This document shows positions 34,696 to 43,834 of a DNA stretch of 64,000 nt, in pieces; position 1 is the first letter of the stretch; every line of letters starts with the position of its first letter. The stretch comes from Chitinibacter tainanensis DSM 15459 (lineage in GTDB: Bacteria > Pseudomonadota > Gammaproteobacteria > Burkholderiales > Chitinibacteraceae): positions 62,001-126,000 of the forward strand of contig NZ_AUCN01000009.1 of assembly GCF_000429785.1 (NCBI RefSeq), in the 5' to 3' direction. Under the pieces are notes generated by a model. The model did not search any database and was not told where the DNA came from. It was given only the letters and a program-made list of their open reading frames with translations. Both the position numbers and the translations under genes were made by a program.

Positions 34696-35433
34696 CTAGG
34701 CTGGCGCTGCGCCGAGCTGCGCGAGTAACCATTCCGGCGCGTCCAGCGGCAGATCGTGTCCAGCAGTGGGGTGGCTGCGCAGTGGGCAGTTCCACGCCTG
34801 CGCCAGCACACTGGCGCAGCGTGGATCAACCAGCTGATCGGCCAGCCCCTGAATAATCTGTAGTGGCACCGCTGGGGTCTGGGCGGCCGGGCGAAACCGG
34901 GCGGCGGCCCAGAGCTGGCGCAGGGCATTGGCGCGGCTCACCGGCGCTTCGCGCGCCCAGGCTTGCCAAGCGGCCAGTACGGCGGGCTCGGCAAGCTGGC
35001 TGGTCAGGGCGAGGATGGTGGCTTCGCGCGCTGCCGGGCTTTGCCCCAGCAAGCCAAGCAGACGCGGCCAGTTAGCCAGCCGCAGGCGTTGCCACGGCGG
35101 GCTGTAGCCGCGCAAGCTGGGGTTGATCAAGGTGCAATCGATGAAATCCGCCGGCCGCTGTTGGGCCCAGGCGCAGGCCACCATGGCGCCCAGCGAAATA
35201 GCCACTACCCGGTATGGCCCGCTAGCCCCTTGCTGGATCAGCGTTTGCTGCAGATACCCTGCCATGTCTTCAATGCGCAGCAAGCTGCGCTGCTGGTAAT
35301 GTTGGCCACAGCCGGGCCAATCGGGGCAGATGATGCGATCCTGTGGGTAGCGCGCTTGCAAGCGCGCCGGCCAATCGCCCCAGTGGCGCGCTTCGCGCAT
35401 CAGGCCGCGCAATAACACCCAAGTGTGGCTCAT
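34696..35433 (-). CDS. Alpha/beta-hydrolase
   Basis: A 245-residue alpha/beta-fold hydrolase. The nucleophile elbow is AISLGAM, an acid is likely in QGLADQLVD and the histidine in TAGHDLPLD. No specific family was recognised; similar small hydrolases act on esters or lactones. The ATG overlaps the stop of the M14 peptidase gene by 4 bp, so the two are translationally coupled. Confidence 0.8.
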   Translation of the reverse strand: MSHTWVLLRGLMREARHWGDWPARLQARYPQDRIICPDWPGCGQHYQQRSLLRIEDMAGYLQQTLIQQGASGPYRVVAISLGAMVACAWAQQRPADFIDCTLINPSLRGYSPPWQRLRLANWPRLLGLLGQSPAAREATILALTSQLAEPAVLAAWQAWAREAPVSRANALRQLWAAARFRPAAQTPAVPLQIIQGLADQLVDPRCASVLAQAWNCPLRSHPTAGHDLPLDAPEWLLAQLGAAPA

Positions 35434-36437
35434 GGCCGGTAATCCCAATATTGATAAGCGCGGGCCGCCAGCTCATGGCGCTGCTCACCGCGCGGCAGCC
35501 AATAGGCATGATCATGCACGGCGCGAATTAAAAACTCGAATAACACCAGATGCTTGCGCAAAACGCGCTGCTGCCGGTGCGGCACAATCGGGTTGAATAA
35601 ACCCAGCAGCGATACCAGCTGGCGAGGATTTTTTTTGATCCATAACCAAGAGCCCAGTTCCAGCGTGAGCGGTAAAAACTGGCGCTGCCCGTGGCTGGCG
35701 TGTTGCAAATACAGGTAGTCCCAGATGTCGCCATGGGTGGTGTATTGGCGCGCCTGTGGCTCGATTAGATAGGGGTGATAGGGGTAGCTGTGCTGAAATA
35801 GCTCGGCCAGCGCATACACTTCGGGCAGCGCTGGCCAGGGCTGGCGAGTGTGGGCGTAGGGAAACCACAGCCGGTCGCGCAGGCCAAAGCCCGAATGGCA
35901 ATCCAGCGCCAGACTAAACGGGCTACAGAGCAATTCGCGCTCTACCAGTTGGCACAGAGCTTGGTTTTCCGCGGCCAGCGCGGCACCGGCCGGGCCACGA
36001 TACCAGGGCAGATGGCGGCTTAGGCGCTGGCCGCCCACCAGCCAGGCCGGGCGTTGCGCGGCATCAAGTGGCGCATTACGCATTAGATCGATTCCGGCGG
36101 GATTGCACCGCCAGCCGCGCAGCATGCCGCCGGGATTAATCAGCGGCATAAACACCAAGCGCATGCGTTCCAATTTATGCTGCAGGCTGCTATCCCAATG
36201 CAGGCGCACCAAGATGCTGCGTAGCAGCGCCAGCACGATCTGGCAGCCAATGCGCTCCAGCCCATGCACGCCGCCAAAAAAGCCCAGCACTGGCGCCTCG
36301 GGCGCCGGATTGCCTAGTACCAGCGCATATAAAGGCCAATTTTCCTCGCCCACCGTGGCCAGCGTGTGCACACGGGCGCTGGCGGGCGCTTGGTCGAGCA
36401 AGTCTTCCAGAGTTTCCAGTTCGGGTAGGCGGGGCAT
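35430..36437 (-). CDS. M14-type zinc carboxypeptidase-like protein
   Basis: A 335-residue protein with M14 zinc-peptidase landmarks: GGVHGLERIG (HxxE zinc ligands), NPGGMLRG, the third zinc ligand in ALDCHSGFG and the catalytic glutamate in TLELGSW. It lacks a clear signal peptide, so cytosolic action on peptides or peptidoglycan fragments is likely, but substrate is unknown. ATG 36437 (MPRLPELETL) is chosen; the ORF extends about 170 codons upstream across the promoter and the opposite gene and is not real there. It overlaps the downstream hydrolase by 4 bp. Confidence 0.85.
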   Translation of the reverse strand: MPRLPELETLEDLLDQAPASARVHTLATVGEENWPLYALVLGNPAPEAPVLGFFGGVHGLERIGCQIVLALLRSILVRLHWDSSLQHKLERMRLVFMPLINPGGMLRGWRCNPAGIDLMRNAPLDAAQRPAWLVGGQRLSRHLPWYRGPAGAALAAENQALCQLVERELLCSPFSLALDCHSGFGLRDRLWFPYAHTRQPWPALPEVYALAELFQHSYPYHPYLIEPQARQYTTHGDIWDYLYLQHASHGQRQFLPLTLELGSWLWIKKNPRQLVSLLGLFNPIVPHRQQRVLRKHLVLFEFLIRAVHDHAYWLPRGEQRHELAARAYQYWDYRP

Positions 36438-36581
36438 GGTCGGGGTCGTGGATGCAATCGCTCCACTATAGGCGGCGCAGGCCCTGCTTATGTTACAAGC
36501 CGCGCTATAAAGGAAATGACTGATTGAGCTGCCGAGAAGGCTACGGCTCAATCCAGGTTCGCTGACAAACGGAAGGATGGC

Positions 36582-37679
36582 ATGACGGTACATGTTTCGG
36601 TATTGCAGGGGGCCAATGGCATGGCGCTGGGGTGTTTGGCGCTGAGCGCACCCGAGCGGATCAACGCCCAGAATCTGGCCATGGTGCGGCAAATGGCGGC
36701 GGCACTTAGTGCTTGGCAAGATGCTGACGACATCGCGGCGATTGTCATCATTGGCGCTGGTGAACGCGGTTTTTGCGCCGGTGGCGATCTTAAAGCCCTG
36801 TATGAGGCCATGACCGAGCCTGGCCAGCTGGCGGCAGGCGATGATTTTTTCCGCGAAGAATATCAACTGTGCCACCACTTGCGGCATTACCCCAAGCCGG
36901 TATTGGCCTGGGGGCACGGCATTATCATGGGCGGGGGCTGGGGCGTGTTTGCTGCGGCCAGCCACCGCGTGGTCACGCCGGGCACGCGCCTAGCCATGCC
37001 GGAAACCGGGATCGGTCTGTTTCCGGACGTCTCGGCCAGCTGGTGGCTGCCCCGTCTGGGCGACGGGCCGAGCTTGGGCCGCGTCTTGGGGCTGACAGGC
37101 GTACCGATTCAGGCTGCTGATGCGCTGGCTGTCGGGGCCGCGCAATATCTGTTGCCAGCGGCAGATCGTCATGCCGTGCTCACGGCGCTGGCGACACAGC
37201 CGTGGCAAGCGGCGGCGGCGGAAAATCATGCGCTGCTGAGCGACTTTTTGCAGCGCTGGCCGCAGGCAGAAGGCGCGCAGGTCTTGGATGCCGTCACTAG
37301 GGCGGCACTGAATAGCGCAACGGCGGCTGATGATCTTAGCGCCGTGCTGGCCGCCATTGCTACGTGGGCCGGCAGTGATAGCCCCTGGTGCCGACATGCG
37401 GCGCAGCGGCTGGCGCAAGCCTCGCCCACCTCGGTATGGCTGAGCTGGACTTTGCAGCAACGCGCCGCGCAGCAAACTTTGGCGCAAACCGTGGCGCTAG
37501 AAACCGCGCTCGCGGCGGCGGCGCTGCGCTATGGGGATTTTCAGGCGGGGATTTATAGCACCCTGTATGCCCGGGGCGAGGCACCGCGCTGGCAGGTGGC
37601 CGCGCTCTTTAGCGAGCCGGATGCCACGACTGCGGCGCAGTTTGCCGCATTGTGGGCAGAAAATACTTGCATGGCTTGA
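36582..37679 (+). CDS. Enoyl-CoA hydratase/isomerase, 3-hydroxyisobutyryl-CoA hydrolase-like
   Basis: A 365-residue crotonase-fold enzyme. The oxyanion and active-site segments are GERGFCAGGDLKALYE, HGIIMGGGWGVF and MPETGIGLFPDVSASWWLPR. The C-terminal half has the extension of the HIBYL-CoA hydrolase family (PF16113), which acts in valine breakdown. GGAAGGA lies 6 bp before ATG 36582. It is divergent from the M14 gene and followed by the BI-1 family gene. Confidence 0.88.
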   Translation: MTVHVSVLQGANGMALGCLALSAPERINAQNLAMVRQMAAALSAWQDADDIAAIVIIGAGERGFCAGGDLKALYEAMTEPGQLAAGDDFFREEYQLCHHLRHYPKPVLAWGHGIIMGGGWGVFAAASHRVVTPGTRLAMPETGIGLFPDVSASWWLPRLGDGPSLGRVLGLTGVPIQAADALAVGAAQYLLPAADRHAVLTALATQPWQAAAAENHALLSDFLQRWPQAEGAQVLDAVTRAALNSATAADDLSAVLAAIATWAGSDSPWCRHAAQRLAQASPTSVWLSWTLQQRAAQQTLAQTVALETALAAAALRYGDFQAGIYSTLYARGEAPRWQVAALFSEPDATTAAQFAALWAENTCMA

Positions 37680-37747
37680 AACTTTTTCGCCTTTGCCGCA
37701 TCTTAGCTGCAACGCGGCAAACCGCGAATAATTTATGGAGAGTTATC

Positions 37748-38428
37748 ATGCACTACAATCCGGCCACTTACGGTAGCACGACCAGTGTTGCCGAGCGCAA
37801 TCAAGTCTTGCGCAATACCTATTTCCTGTTGGCGCTGTCGATGCTGCCGACCGCCGCGGGCGCGATCTTCGGGATCTCGATCAAATTCGCGATGAGCCCG
37901 ATGTTTGGCTTGCTGCTGTTTTTGGGCGTGAGCTTCGGCGCGTTCTACGCGATTGAAAAAACCAAACATTCCGCTGCTGGTGTCGGCATTTTGCTGGCCT
38001 GGACTGGCTTTATGGGTCTGTGGCTAAGCCAAATCCTGCAAGTGGCGCTGAAATTTAGCAATGGCGCCGAGATGATTGGTCTGGCCGCTGTCGGTACTGG
38101 CGCGATCTTCTTCACCTTGGCTTCAATCGCGACCGTGACCAAAAAAGATTTCTCGTTCATGGGTAAATTCCTGCTGGTGGGCGCGGTAGTGCTGATGCTG
38201 GCTGCGATTGCCAATGTGTTCTTCGCGATTCCAGCCCTGTCGCTGACGATTTCTGCGTTGGCTGTGCTGCTGTTCTCGGCCTTCATCCTGTATGACGTAA
38301 GCCGCATTGTGAACGGTGGTGAAACCAACTACATCACCGCCACGCTGAGCCTGTATCTGAACATTTACAATGTGTTCGTGAGCTTGCTGAATCTGCTGAT
38401 GGCCTTCACCGGCAGTAGCCGTGACTAA
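37748..38428 (+). CDS. Bax inhibitor-1/YccA family membrane protein
   Basis: A 226-residue inner-membrane protein with seven helices. Conserved parts are VLRNTYFLLALSMLPTA near the start, FILYDVSRIVNGGE containing the BI-1 acidic sensor residue, and YLNIYNVFVSLLNLL at the C-terminus. YccA relatives modulate FtsH; other BI-1 proteins leak Ca2+. ATG 37748 (MHYNPATYGS) is 14 bp after GGAG; a longer ORF upstream overlaps the previous gene and is rejected. Confidence 0.93.
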   Translation: MHYNPATYGSTTSVAERNQVLRNTYFLLALSMLPTAAGAIFGISIKFAMSPMFGLLLFLGVSFGAFYAIEKTKHSAAGVGILLAWTGFMGLWLSQILQVALKFSNGAEMIGLAAVGTGAIFFTLASIATVTKKDFSFMGKFLLVGAVVLMLAAIANVFFAIPALSLTISALAVLLFSAFILYDVSRIVNGGETNYITATLSLYLNIYNVFVSLLNLLMAFTGSSRD

Positions 38429-38441
38429 GCACAGTTAGCCC

Positions 38442-38470
38442 AAAAAAGCCGCCCACTGGGCGGCTTTTTT
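38442..38470. terminator. Terminator downstream of the BI-1 gene
   Basis: AAAAAAGCCGCCC / GGGCGGCTTTTTT stem around ACT, with A and T tracts on both sides. It can stop rightward transcription after the BI-1 gene. Confidence 0.92.
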
Positions 38471-38671
38471 ATTGGGTATTGCCATGAAATCTTTTAGTTG
38501 ATTGGCTTGTAAGGCAATACTGGCCATAGGTATCTTGCGGCTTGGCCTTGGCTGTGTAGCCGAAACAGTAGGCGCTGCGCTACTGCTGGTGGCCTGGCTG
38601 AATTCGTTAAGCCTTGAAACTGCACGCCGGTTGCGCTGGCGATTTTTAGCTTTCTAGAGCAGGGTAGACAT
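38471..38671. other. Gene-free region between the BI-1 gene and clpB
   Basis: About 200 bp of the 300-bp convergent gap not covered by terminators. It contains GGGGTATA element copy 7 and otherwise no feature I can identify. Confidence 0.4.
38474..38520. repeat. GGGGTATA element copy 7
   Basis: A 47-bp copy starting GGGTATTGCC and ending GGCAATAC; arms GTATTGCC / GGCAATAC are 38476-38483 and 38513-38520. It directly follows the BI-1 terminator and shares its ends with copy 6. Confidence 0.6.
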
Positions 38672-38696
38672 AAAAAAGCCCCCGCAAGCGGGGGCT
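38672..38696 (-). terminator. Terminator downstream of clpB
   Basis: AGCCCCCGC / GCGGGGGCT stem with a tiny AA-centred loop, followed on the reverse strand by TTTTTT. It ends leftward clpB transcription. Confidence 0.9.
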
Positions 38697-38731
38697 AGTT
38701 GATGTTTAATCGGATGAACTGTCTTGTGCGC

Positions 38732-41308
38732 TTAGGCCTTGCTCAGTTGCATTACGCCATCGCGCGCGCTAACGGCAATCGTGTCTTTCGGGCCAAATTC
38801 GCCGGCCAAAATCCGTTTTGCCAGCACGTTTTCCAGCTCGCTCTGAATCGCCCGTTTCAGTGGTCGCGCGCCGTACACTGGGTCAAATCCAGCCTCGGCG
38901 ATCAAGTCCAGCGCACTGTCGGCAACCTCCAGGCCGATTTCCAGCTGCGCTAGCCGGCCGAGCAGTTTTTGTAGCTGAATCTGTGCAATATGGCGAATAT
39001 GCGCTTGCTGCAAGCCATGGAACACCACCACCTCATCGATCCGGTTGACAAATTCGGGCCGGAAATGGGTTTTTACTTCGGCCATGACCGCCAGCTTGAT
39101 CACCTGATAATCCGAATCGGCCAGGCGCTGAATATGCTCGCTGCCGAGGTTGGAAGTCATCACGACCACAGTGTTTCTAAAGTCGACCGTGCGGCCTTGG
39201 CCATCGGTGAGGCGGCCGTCATCCAGTACTTGCAACAGGATATTAAATACATCCGGATGCGCTTTTTCGACTTCATCGAGCAAGATCACGCTATATGGTT
39301 TGCGGCGCACCAGCTCGGTTAAATAGCCGCCTTCTTCATAACCCACGTAGCCCGGAGGCGCCCCGATCAGGCGGGCCACCGAGTGTTTTTCCATAAATTC
39401 GCTCATATCCACGCGAATCAGGTGTTCTTCCGAATCAAACAAAAATTCGGCCAGCGTTTTGCATAGCTCGGTTTTACCCACCCCGGTCGGGCCAAGGAAC
39501 AGGAATGAGCCATACGGCCGGTTCGGGTCACCAAGCCCCGCGCGCGAGCGGCGAATGGCATCGGCCACCAGTCGCACGGCCTCATCTTGGCCAACCACGC
39601 GCTGATGCAGGACGTCTTCCATTTGCAGCAGTTTTTCACGTTCGCCTTGCAGCATTTTGCTGACCGGAATGCCGGTGGCGCGGCTGACCACTTCGGCGAT
39701 TTCTTCGGCGCCTACTTGGGTGCGCAAAAGCTTATTGCTGCTGCCGCTGGTTTCTGAGGCTTCGGCGGCTTTGAGCTTGGCTTCCAGCTGCGGCAGTTGG
39801 CCGTATTGCAGCTCGGACACGCGCTGCCATTCGCCGGCGCGTTTCAGGCTGTCCATCTGGTTTTTCAGGCGCTCGATTTCTTCGCGGATGGCCTGACTGC
39901 CCAGCACGCTGGCTTTTTCAGCTTTCCAGATTTCTTCCAGATCGGAATACTCCACCTCAAGCTTGCTGATTTCGTCTTCGATTAGCGCCAGGCGTTTTTG
40001 GCTGGCTTCGTCCTTTTCGCGTTTCACGGCTTCGCGCTCGATTTTCAGCTGGATAAGCCGGCGATCGAGTTTATCCATCACTTCGGGCTTGCTGTCGATT
40101 TCCATTTTGATCTTGGCCGCGGCTTCGTCGATCAGATCAATGGCCTTATCCGGCAGGAAGCGATCGGTAATGTAACGGTGGCTAAGCTCTGCAGCAGCCA
40201 CAATCGCCGGGTCGGTGATATCCACACCGTGGTGGATTTCGTATTTTTCCTGCAGGCCGCGCAAAATGGCGATGGTGTCTTCCACGCTGGGCTCACCAAC
40301 CAGGACTTTTTGGAAACGGCGCTCCAGCGCGGCGTCTTTTTCGACGTATTTGCGGTATTCATCCAGCGTGGTGGCGCCGATACAATGCAGCTCGCCGCGC
40401 GCCAGAGCTGGTTTGAGCATATTGCCGGCATCCATCGCGCCCTCGGCTTTGCCAGCGCCCACCATGGTGTGTAGCTCATCGATAAAGATGATGTTATTGC
40501 CTTCATCTTTGGCCAGCTCATTCAGTACGGCTTTCAGGCGCTCTTCAAATTCACCCCGGTATTTTGCGCCAGCCAGCAGCGCCGCTAGGTCCAGCGCCAA
40601 TACCCGCTTGTGTTTCAGTGAATCGGGCACTTCGCCATTCACGATCCGCTGCGCCAGCCCTTCGACAATGGCGGTTTTACCTACGCCGGGCTCACCAATC
40701 AGTACGGGGTTGTTTTTGCTACGGCGCTGCAAGACCTGAATTGCGCGGCGAATTTCATCATCGCGGCCGATGACCGGATCCAGCTTGCCGGCGCGGGCGC
40801 GCTCGGTGAGATCTAGGCAATATTTGCTCAGGGCTTCGCGCTGTTGTTCTGCGTCGGCGCTGTTGACACTTTCGCCACCCCGCACGGCCTCTACCGCCGC
40901 CAGAATGGCTTCCTTGCTGCCACCCTGTTCTTTGAGTAGCCGCCCGGTTTCGCCTTTATCGTCCGCCAGTGCCAGTAAAAAGAGATCGCTGGAAATAAAC
41001 TGATCGCCCCGTTGCAGCGCGGCTTTATCGGTGGCATTGAGTAGCCGGCCTAGCTCTTTGCCCACGGCCAGCTCATCTTGCCCTTGTACTTTGGGTAGCC
41101 GTTTCACTGCGGCATCCAGCGCCGTGCGCAAAGGTTGCACATTCACCCCCGCGCGGGCTAGCAAGGCGGCGGCACCCGAGTCGGCGTCATTCAGTAAGGC
41201 CAGCAGCAAATGCTGTGGCTCGATAAATGGGTTGTCATTGGCATTGGCCATGCTTTGCGCATCGGCCAGCGCTTGCTGAAATTTGGTTGTGAGTTTGTCG
41301 ATTCGCAT
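38732..41308 (-). CDS. clpB: ATP-dependent disaggregase ClpB
   Basis: An 858-residue Hsp100 chaperone. N domain about 1-150 ([18 protein letters not shown]), first AAA+ domain with Walker [10 protein letters not shown] and Walker B IIFIDE, the middle coiled coil (about 410-520), second AAA+ with GPTGVGKTE and VILLDE, and a C-terminal domain. It resolubilises aggregates with DnaK. A heat-shock-like promoter lies just upstream and a terminator follows. Length and motifs are complete. Confidence 0.98.
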   Translation of the reverse strand: MRIDKLTTKFQQALADAQSMANANDNPFIEPQHLLLALLNDADSGAAALLARAGVNVQPLRTALDAAVKRLPKVQGQDELAVGKELGRLLNATDKAALQRGDQFISSDLFLLALADDKGETGRLLKEQGGSKEAILAAVEAVRGGESVNSADAEQQREALSKYCLDLTERARAGKLDPVIGRDDEIRRAIQVLQRRSKNNPVLIGEPGVGKTAIVEGLAQRIVNGEVPDSLKHKRVLALDLAALLAGAKYRGEFEERLKAVLNELAKDEGNNIIFIDELHTMVGAGKAEGAMDAGNMLKPALARGELHCIGATTLDEYRKYVEKDAALERRFQKVLVGEPSVEDTIAILRGLQEKYEIHHGVDITDPAIVAAAELSHRYITDRFLPDKAIDLIDEAAAKIKMEIDSKPEVMDKLDRRLIQLKIEREAVKREKDEASQKRLALIEDEISKLEVEYSDLEEIWKAEKASVLGSQAIREEIERLKNQMDSLKRAGEWQRVSELQYGQLPQLEAKLKAAEASETSGSSNKLLRTQVGAEEIAEVVSRATGIPVSKMLQGEREKLLQMEDVLHQRVVGQDEAVRLVADAIRRSRAGLGDPNRPYGSFLFLGPTGVGKTELCKTLAEFLFDSEEHLIRVDMSEFMEKHSVARLIGAPPGYVGYEEGGYLTELVRRKPYSVILLDEVEKAHPDVFNILLQVLDDGRLTDGQGRTVDFRNTVVVMTSNLGSEHIQRLADSDYQVIKLAVMAEVKTHFRPEFVNRIDEVVVFHGLQQAHIRHIAQIQLQKLLGRLAQLEIGLEVADSALDLIAEAGFDPVYGARPLKRAIQSELENVLAKRILAGEFGPKDTIAVSARDGVMQLSKA

Positions 41309-41360
41309 GATGTCACCTGTAGGCCCGAAGGCCCTCCTTGGATTAGGGTTGTTAATCCCT

Positions 41361-41389
41361 AGATGATTGCCGGTTTTTTGAAAATCAAG
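41361..41389 (-). promoter_or_regulatory. Possible sigma-32 promoter of clpB
   Basis: Reverse strand reads CTTGATT, a 13-bp spacer, then CAATCATCT, a partial fit to the heat-shock consensus CTTGAAA-N13/14-CCCCATNT. It lies 55-80 bp upstream of the clpB start. A GGCC-TTCG-GGCC hairpin sits between it and the ribosome site. Confidence 0.4.
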
Positions 41390-41454
41390 AGCCCATCGAA
41401 CTGTGCGCTGCTGGCCGCGGCTGGCGTAAGGGGGGAGGTAGCTTCTGCAGAACG

Positions 41455-41481
41455 AAAAAAAGCCAGCCCGTAGGCTGGCTT
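41455..41481 (-). terminator. Terminator downstream of the OmpA-like lipoprotein gene
   Basis: AAGCCAGCC / GGCTGGCTT stem with loop CGTA; on the reverse strand a T run follows. It is 19 bp beyond the gene end. Confidence 0.88.
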
Positions 41482-41499
41482 GGTCGGCGCTAGGCCAAT

Positions 41500-42156
41500 T
41501 TATTGCTGGGCTTGTGCAGGCTCAGCCACGAAGATTTCCACGCGGCGGTTTTGGGCGCGACCGGCCACGGTACTGTTATCCGCCACTGGCTCGTAAGAAC
41601 CACGGCCTTCAATGCGCATGCGGCCACCGGCTACGCCACGTTGCAGCAGATATTCCTGTACGGCGCCGGCCCGGTTGACTGACAGCGGATTATTGATGGC
41701 ATCGCTACCGGTATTGTCGGTGTGGCCCACAATGCGCACTTGCGTCACGGCATTCTGGTTCAGCGTTTGGCCGAGTTTATCCAGAATCGGGCGCATATTC
41801 GGTTTGATCGAGTATTTGCCGGTATCAAACGAGAAATCGCTAGGCACATCCAGCTTCAGCTCGTTATTTGGGGTTTTGGTGACTTCAATACCGGTGTTTT
41901 TGGTCGCTTCTTCCATTTCTTTGCGCTGTTTTTCCATGTGCGCAGACCAAGCATAACCACCAATCGCACCAATCGCTGCGCCAATCGCTGCATCGCGGCC
42001 AGTGTGGCTGCCTTTAGAAGCTTTACTAATCACCGCGCCGGCGGCTGCACCGCCGAGGGCACCGATCATCGCCCCTTGCTGTTCTGGCGTCAGGTTGGCG
42101 CAACCACTGAGGGCGACGCTGGCGGCGATTACGGCGGTCAGGATTTTCTGTTTCAT
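41500..42156 (-). CDS. OmpA-family lipoprotein with glycine-zipper (YiaD-like)
   Basis: A 218-residue lipoprotein. Lipobox ALSGC marks the mature Cys near residue 19. A glycine-zipper segment ([32 protein letters not shown]) follows, then an OmpA-like peptidoglycan-binding domain (about 110-210) with [25 protein letters not shown] and NRRVEIFV. It probably anchors the outer membrane to peptidoglycan. ATG 42156 starts the signal peptide. Confidence 0.93.
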   Translation of the reverse strand: MKQKILTAVIAASVALSGCANLTPEQQGAMIGALGGAAAGAVISKASKGSHTGRDAAIGAAIGAIGGYAWSAHMEKQRKEMEEATKNTGIEVTKTPNNELKLDVPSDFSFDTGKYSIKPNMRPILDKLGQTLNQNAVTQVRIVGHTDNTGSDAINNPLSVNRAGAVQEYLLQRGVAGGRMRIEGRGSYEPVADNSTVAGRAQNRRVEIFVAEPAQAQQ

Positions 42157-42247
42157 CTTGCAGCTCCTTGTCGTTAATGTGCGGAATGTACCCAAAGTTT
42201 ATGAATTTATCTGTAACTAATTGGCATATTCGGTGTGAACTAGCCGG

Positions 42248-43834
42248 CTAGGCAGCAAATACGCGGTCGCGCCCCGCGGCTTTGGCCTGATACAGATGCA
42301 GATCGGCGCGCTTGAGTAAGCTCGCGCTGTCTTCGCCGGCTTGGCGGCAGGCGGCACCGATACTACAGCTCATGCGGGCCGGGCCATCGCCGAGTTGCGC
42401 CCAGGCAAATTGGGCCAGCTGCAGCCGGATTCGTTCCGCCACATTGCTGGCCGCGGCGAGCGGCGCACCGGGCAGCAGCACGCAAAACTCTTCGCCCCCA
42501 TAGCGCGCTACAAATTCACCTTGCCGGCAGGCGCGCACAATGAGCTGGGCCGCCGCTTGCAGCACTTTATCGCCCATCTGGTGGGAAAACTGGTCATTCA
42601 CCGCTTTGAAGTGATCCAGATCGATCATCAACAGGCTGAAATCTTGCTGCTGCAAATCGGCCAGCTCAAATTCGCGCACAATGCGCTGATCGAGCGCGCG
42701 GCGGTTAAACACACCGGTAAGGGCGTCGGTTTCGGCCTTCTGGGTTAGCTGGGCGATTAAATCTTGGTGTTTGCGCAGGCGGCTGGTGAGTTCGACGTTT
42801 TCTTCTTGTGAGGTAGCCAGCTCCAGTTGCGCTTCGTATTGTCGAAGTTTTTTCAATACCCGTGATGAAGGCGCCATTTTGCCGCTTTCGCGCTGCGCTT
42901 GCAGGCTGAGCTGGGTATAAGTTTGCATATGCGTCAGCGCCGCCAGATAGTCACCCCGGTCTTTGTGGATTTGGTATTGCAGCTCGTGGCATTGGCGTAA
43001 AAACAGGCTCGATTGCAAGGCGCTGGCCAGTGCCTCGCTGCGGGTCAGATGCGTGAGCGCGCGGTCATCATCGCCGGCCTGGTGCCAGACCTTGCCGCTT
43101 TCTAGCTCGGCCAAGGCCAGCCCCCAGCTAAAATCCGCTTCCGTCGCGAGTTCAATGGCTCGCTCAAAGTGTAATTGTGCGGCCGGATAAAGCTCGCTGC
43201 CGGCCAGTGTCATGCCAAAGTACAGCTCGATTTCACAGGTGCTGCGCTTGGGGTGACGCGCCCATGGCAGGTATTGGCGGGCGACTTCCAGCGTGGCGGC
43301 GGCTTTGGCAAATTCGCACAGCTTGATCAAATCAACCGCCAGACACACATAGGCTTCGCAGCTGGATTGATGGTTGGGCAGGCTGCAGACAATATCCACG
43401 GTGGCCAGATGGTGGTTTTTGGCATTGTGAAAGTCATGCAGGCCAAAATACGTTTTGCCCACGCCCAAGTGGGCCAGCATGATGGCATTGCGATCACGGG
43501 TTTTTAGCCCCAGCTCGAAACAGGCCATCCAGGTCTGCATGGCTTTATCAACATTGCCCTGTACCAGATACAGGCTGGCCAAGGCATCTAGCCCGTAATC
43601 AAGCGCAAAATACTGTTTCTGCCGGCGGCCATACAGGGTGGCGCGGGTAAGTAGAGGCTCGGCGGCGGCATATTGCCAGGTATTGGCCAAGGCAATGCCA
43701 TGTAGCAGCATCAATACTTGCCGCTCGCTGATGCTGCTGGCGGCTTTGCGCCGCGTGGGTAGCTCGGGCAACAGGCTATAGGGCTGGTGGATGGCTTGCT
43801 GCAACAGCGCTTTGTATTCAGGCCAAGGTGCCAT
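42248..43834 (-). CDS. TPR-repeat diguanylate cyclase (GGEEF)
   Basis: A 528-residue protein with no signal peptide. The N-terminal 360 residues form helical TPR-like repeats (YGLDALASLYLVQGNVDKAM, MLAHLGVGKTYFGLHDFHNA). A coiled segment follows, then the GGDEF domain (about 385-528) with TDALTGVFNRRALDQRI, LLMIDLDHFKAVND and the active site ARYGGEEF. The product-inhibition site RxxD reads RQGE, a conservative Asp-to-Glu change. It likely makes c-di-GMP in response to a protein or peptide signal sensed by the TPRs. ATG 43834 has GGAGGTGAAG upstream and overlaps the end of the upstream TPR gene by 17 bp. Confidence 0.92.
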   Translation of the reverse strand: MAPWPEYKALLQQAIHQPYSLLPELPTRRKAASSISERQVLMLLHGIALANTWQYAAAEPLLTRATLYGRRQKQYFALDYGLDALASLYLVQGNVDKAMQTWMACFELGLKTRDRNAIMLAHLGVGKTYFGLHDFHNAKNHHLATVDIVCSLPNHQSSCEAYVCLAVDLIKLCEFAKAAATLEVARQYLPWARHPKRSTCEIELYFGMTLAGSELYPAAQLHFERAIELATEADFSWGLALAELESGKVWHQAGDDDRALTHLTRSEALASALQSSLFLRQCHELQYQIHKDRGDYLAALTHMQTYTQLSLQAQRESGKMAPSSRVLKKLRQYEAQLELATSQEENVELTSRLRKHQDLIAQLTQKAETDALTGVFNRRALDQRIVREFELADLQQQDFSLLMIDLDHFKAVNDQFSHQMGDKVLQAAAQLIVRACRQGEFVARYGGEEFCVLLPGAPLAAASNVAERIRLQLAQFAWAQLGDGPARMSCSIGAACRQAGEDSASLLKRADLHLYQAKAAGRDRVFAA

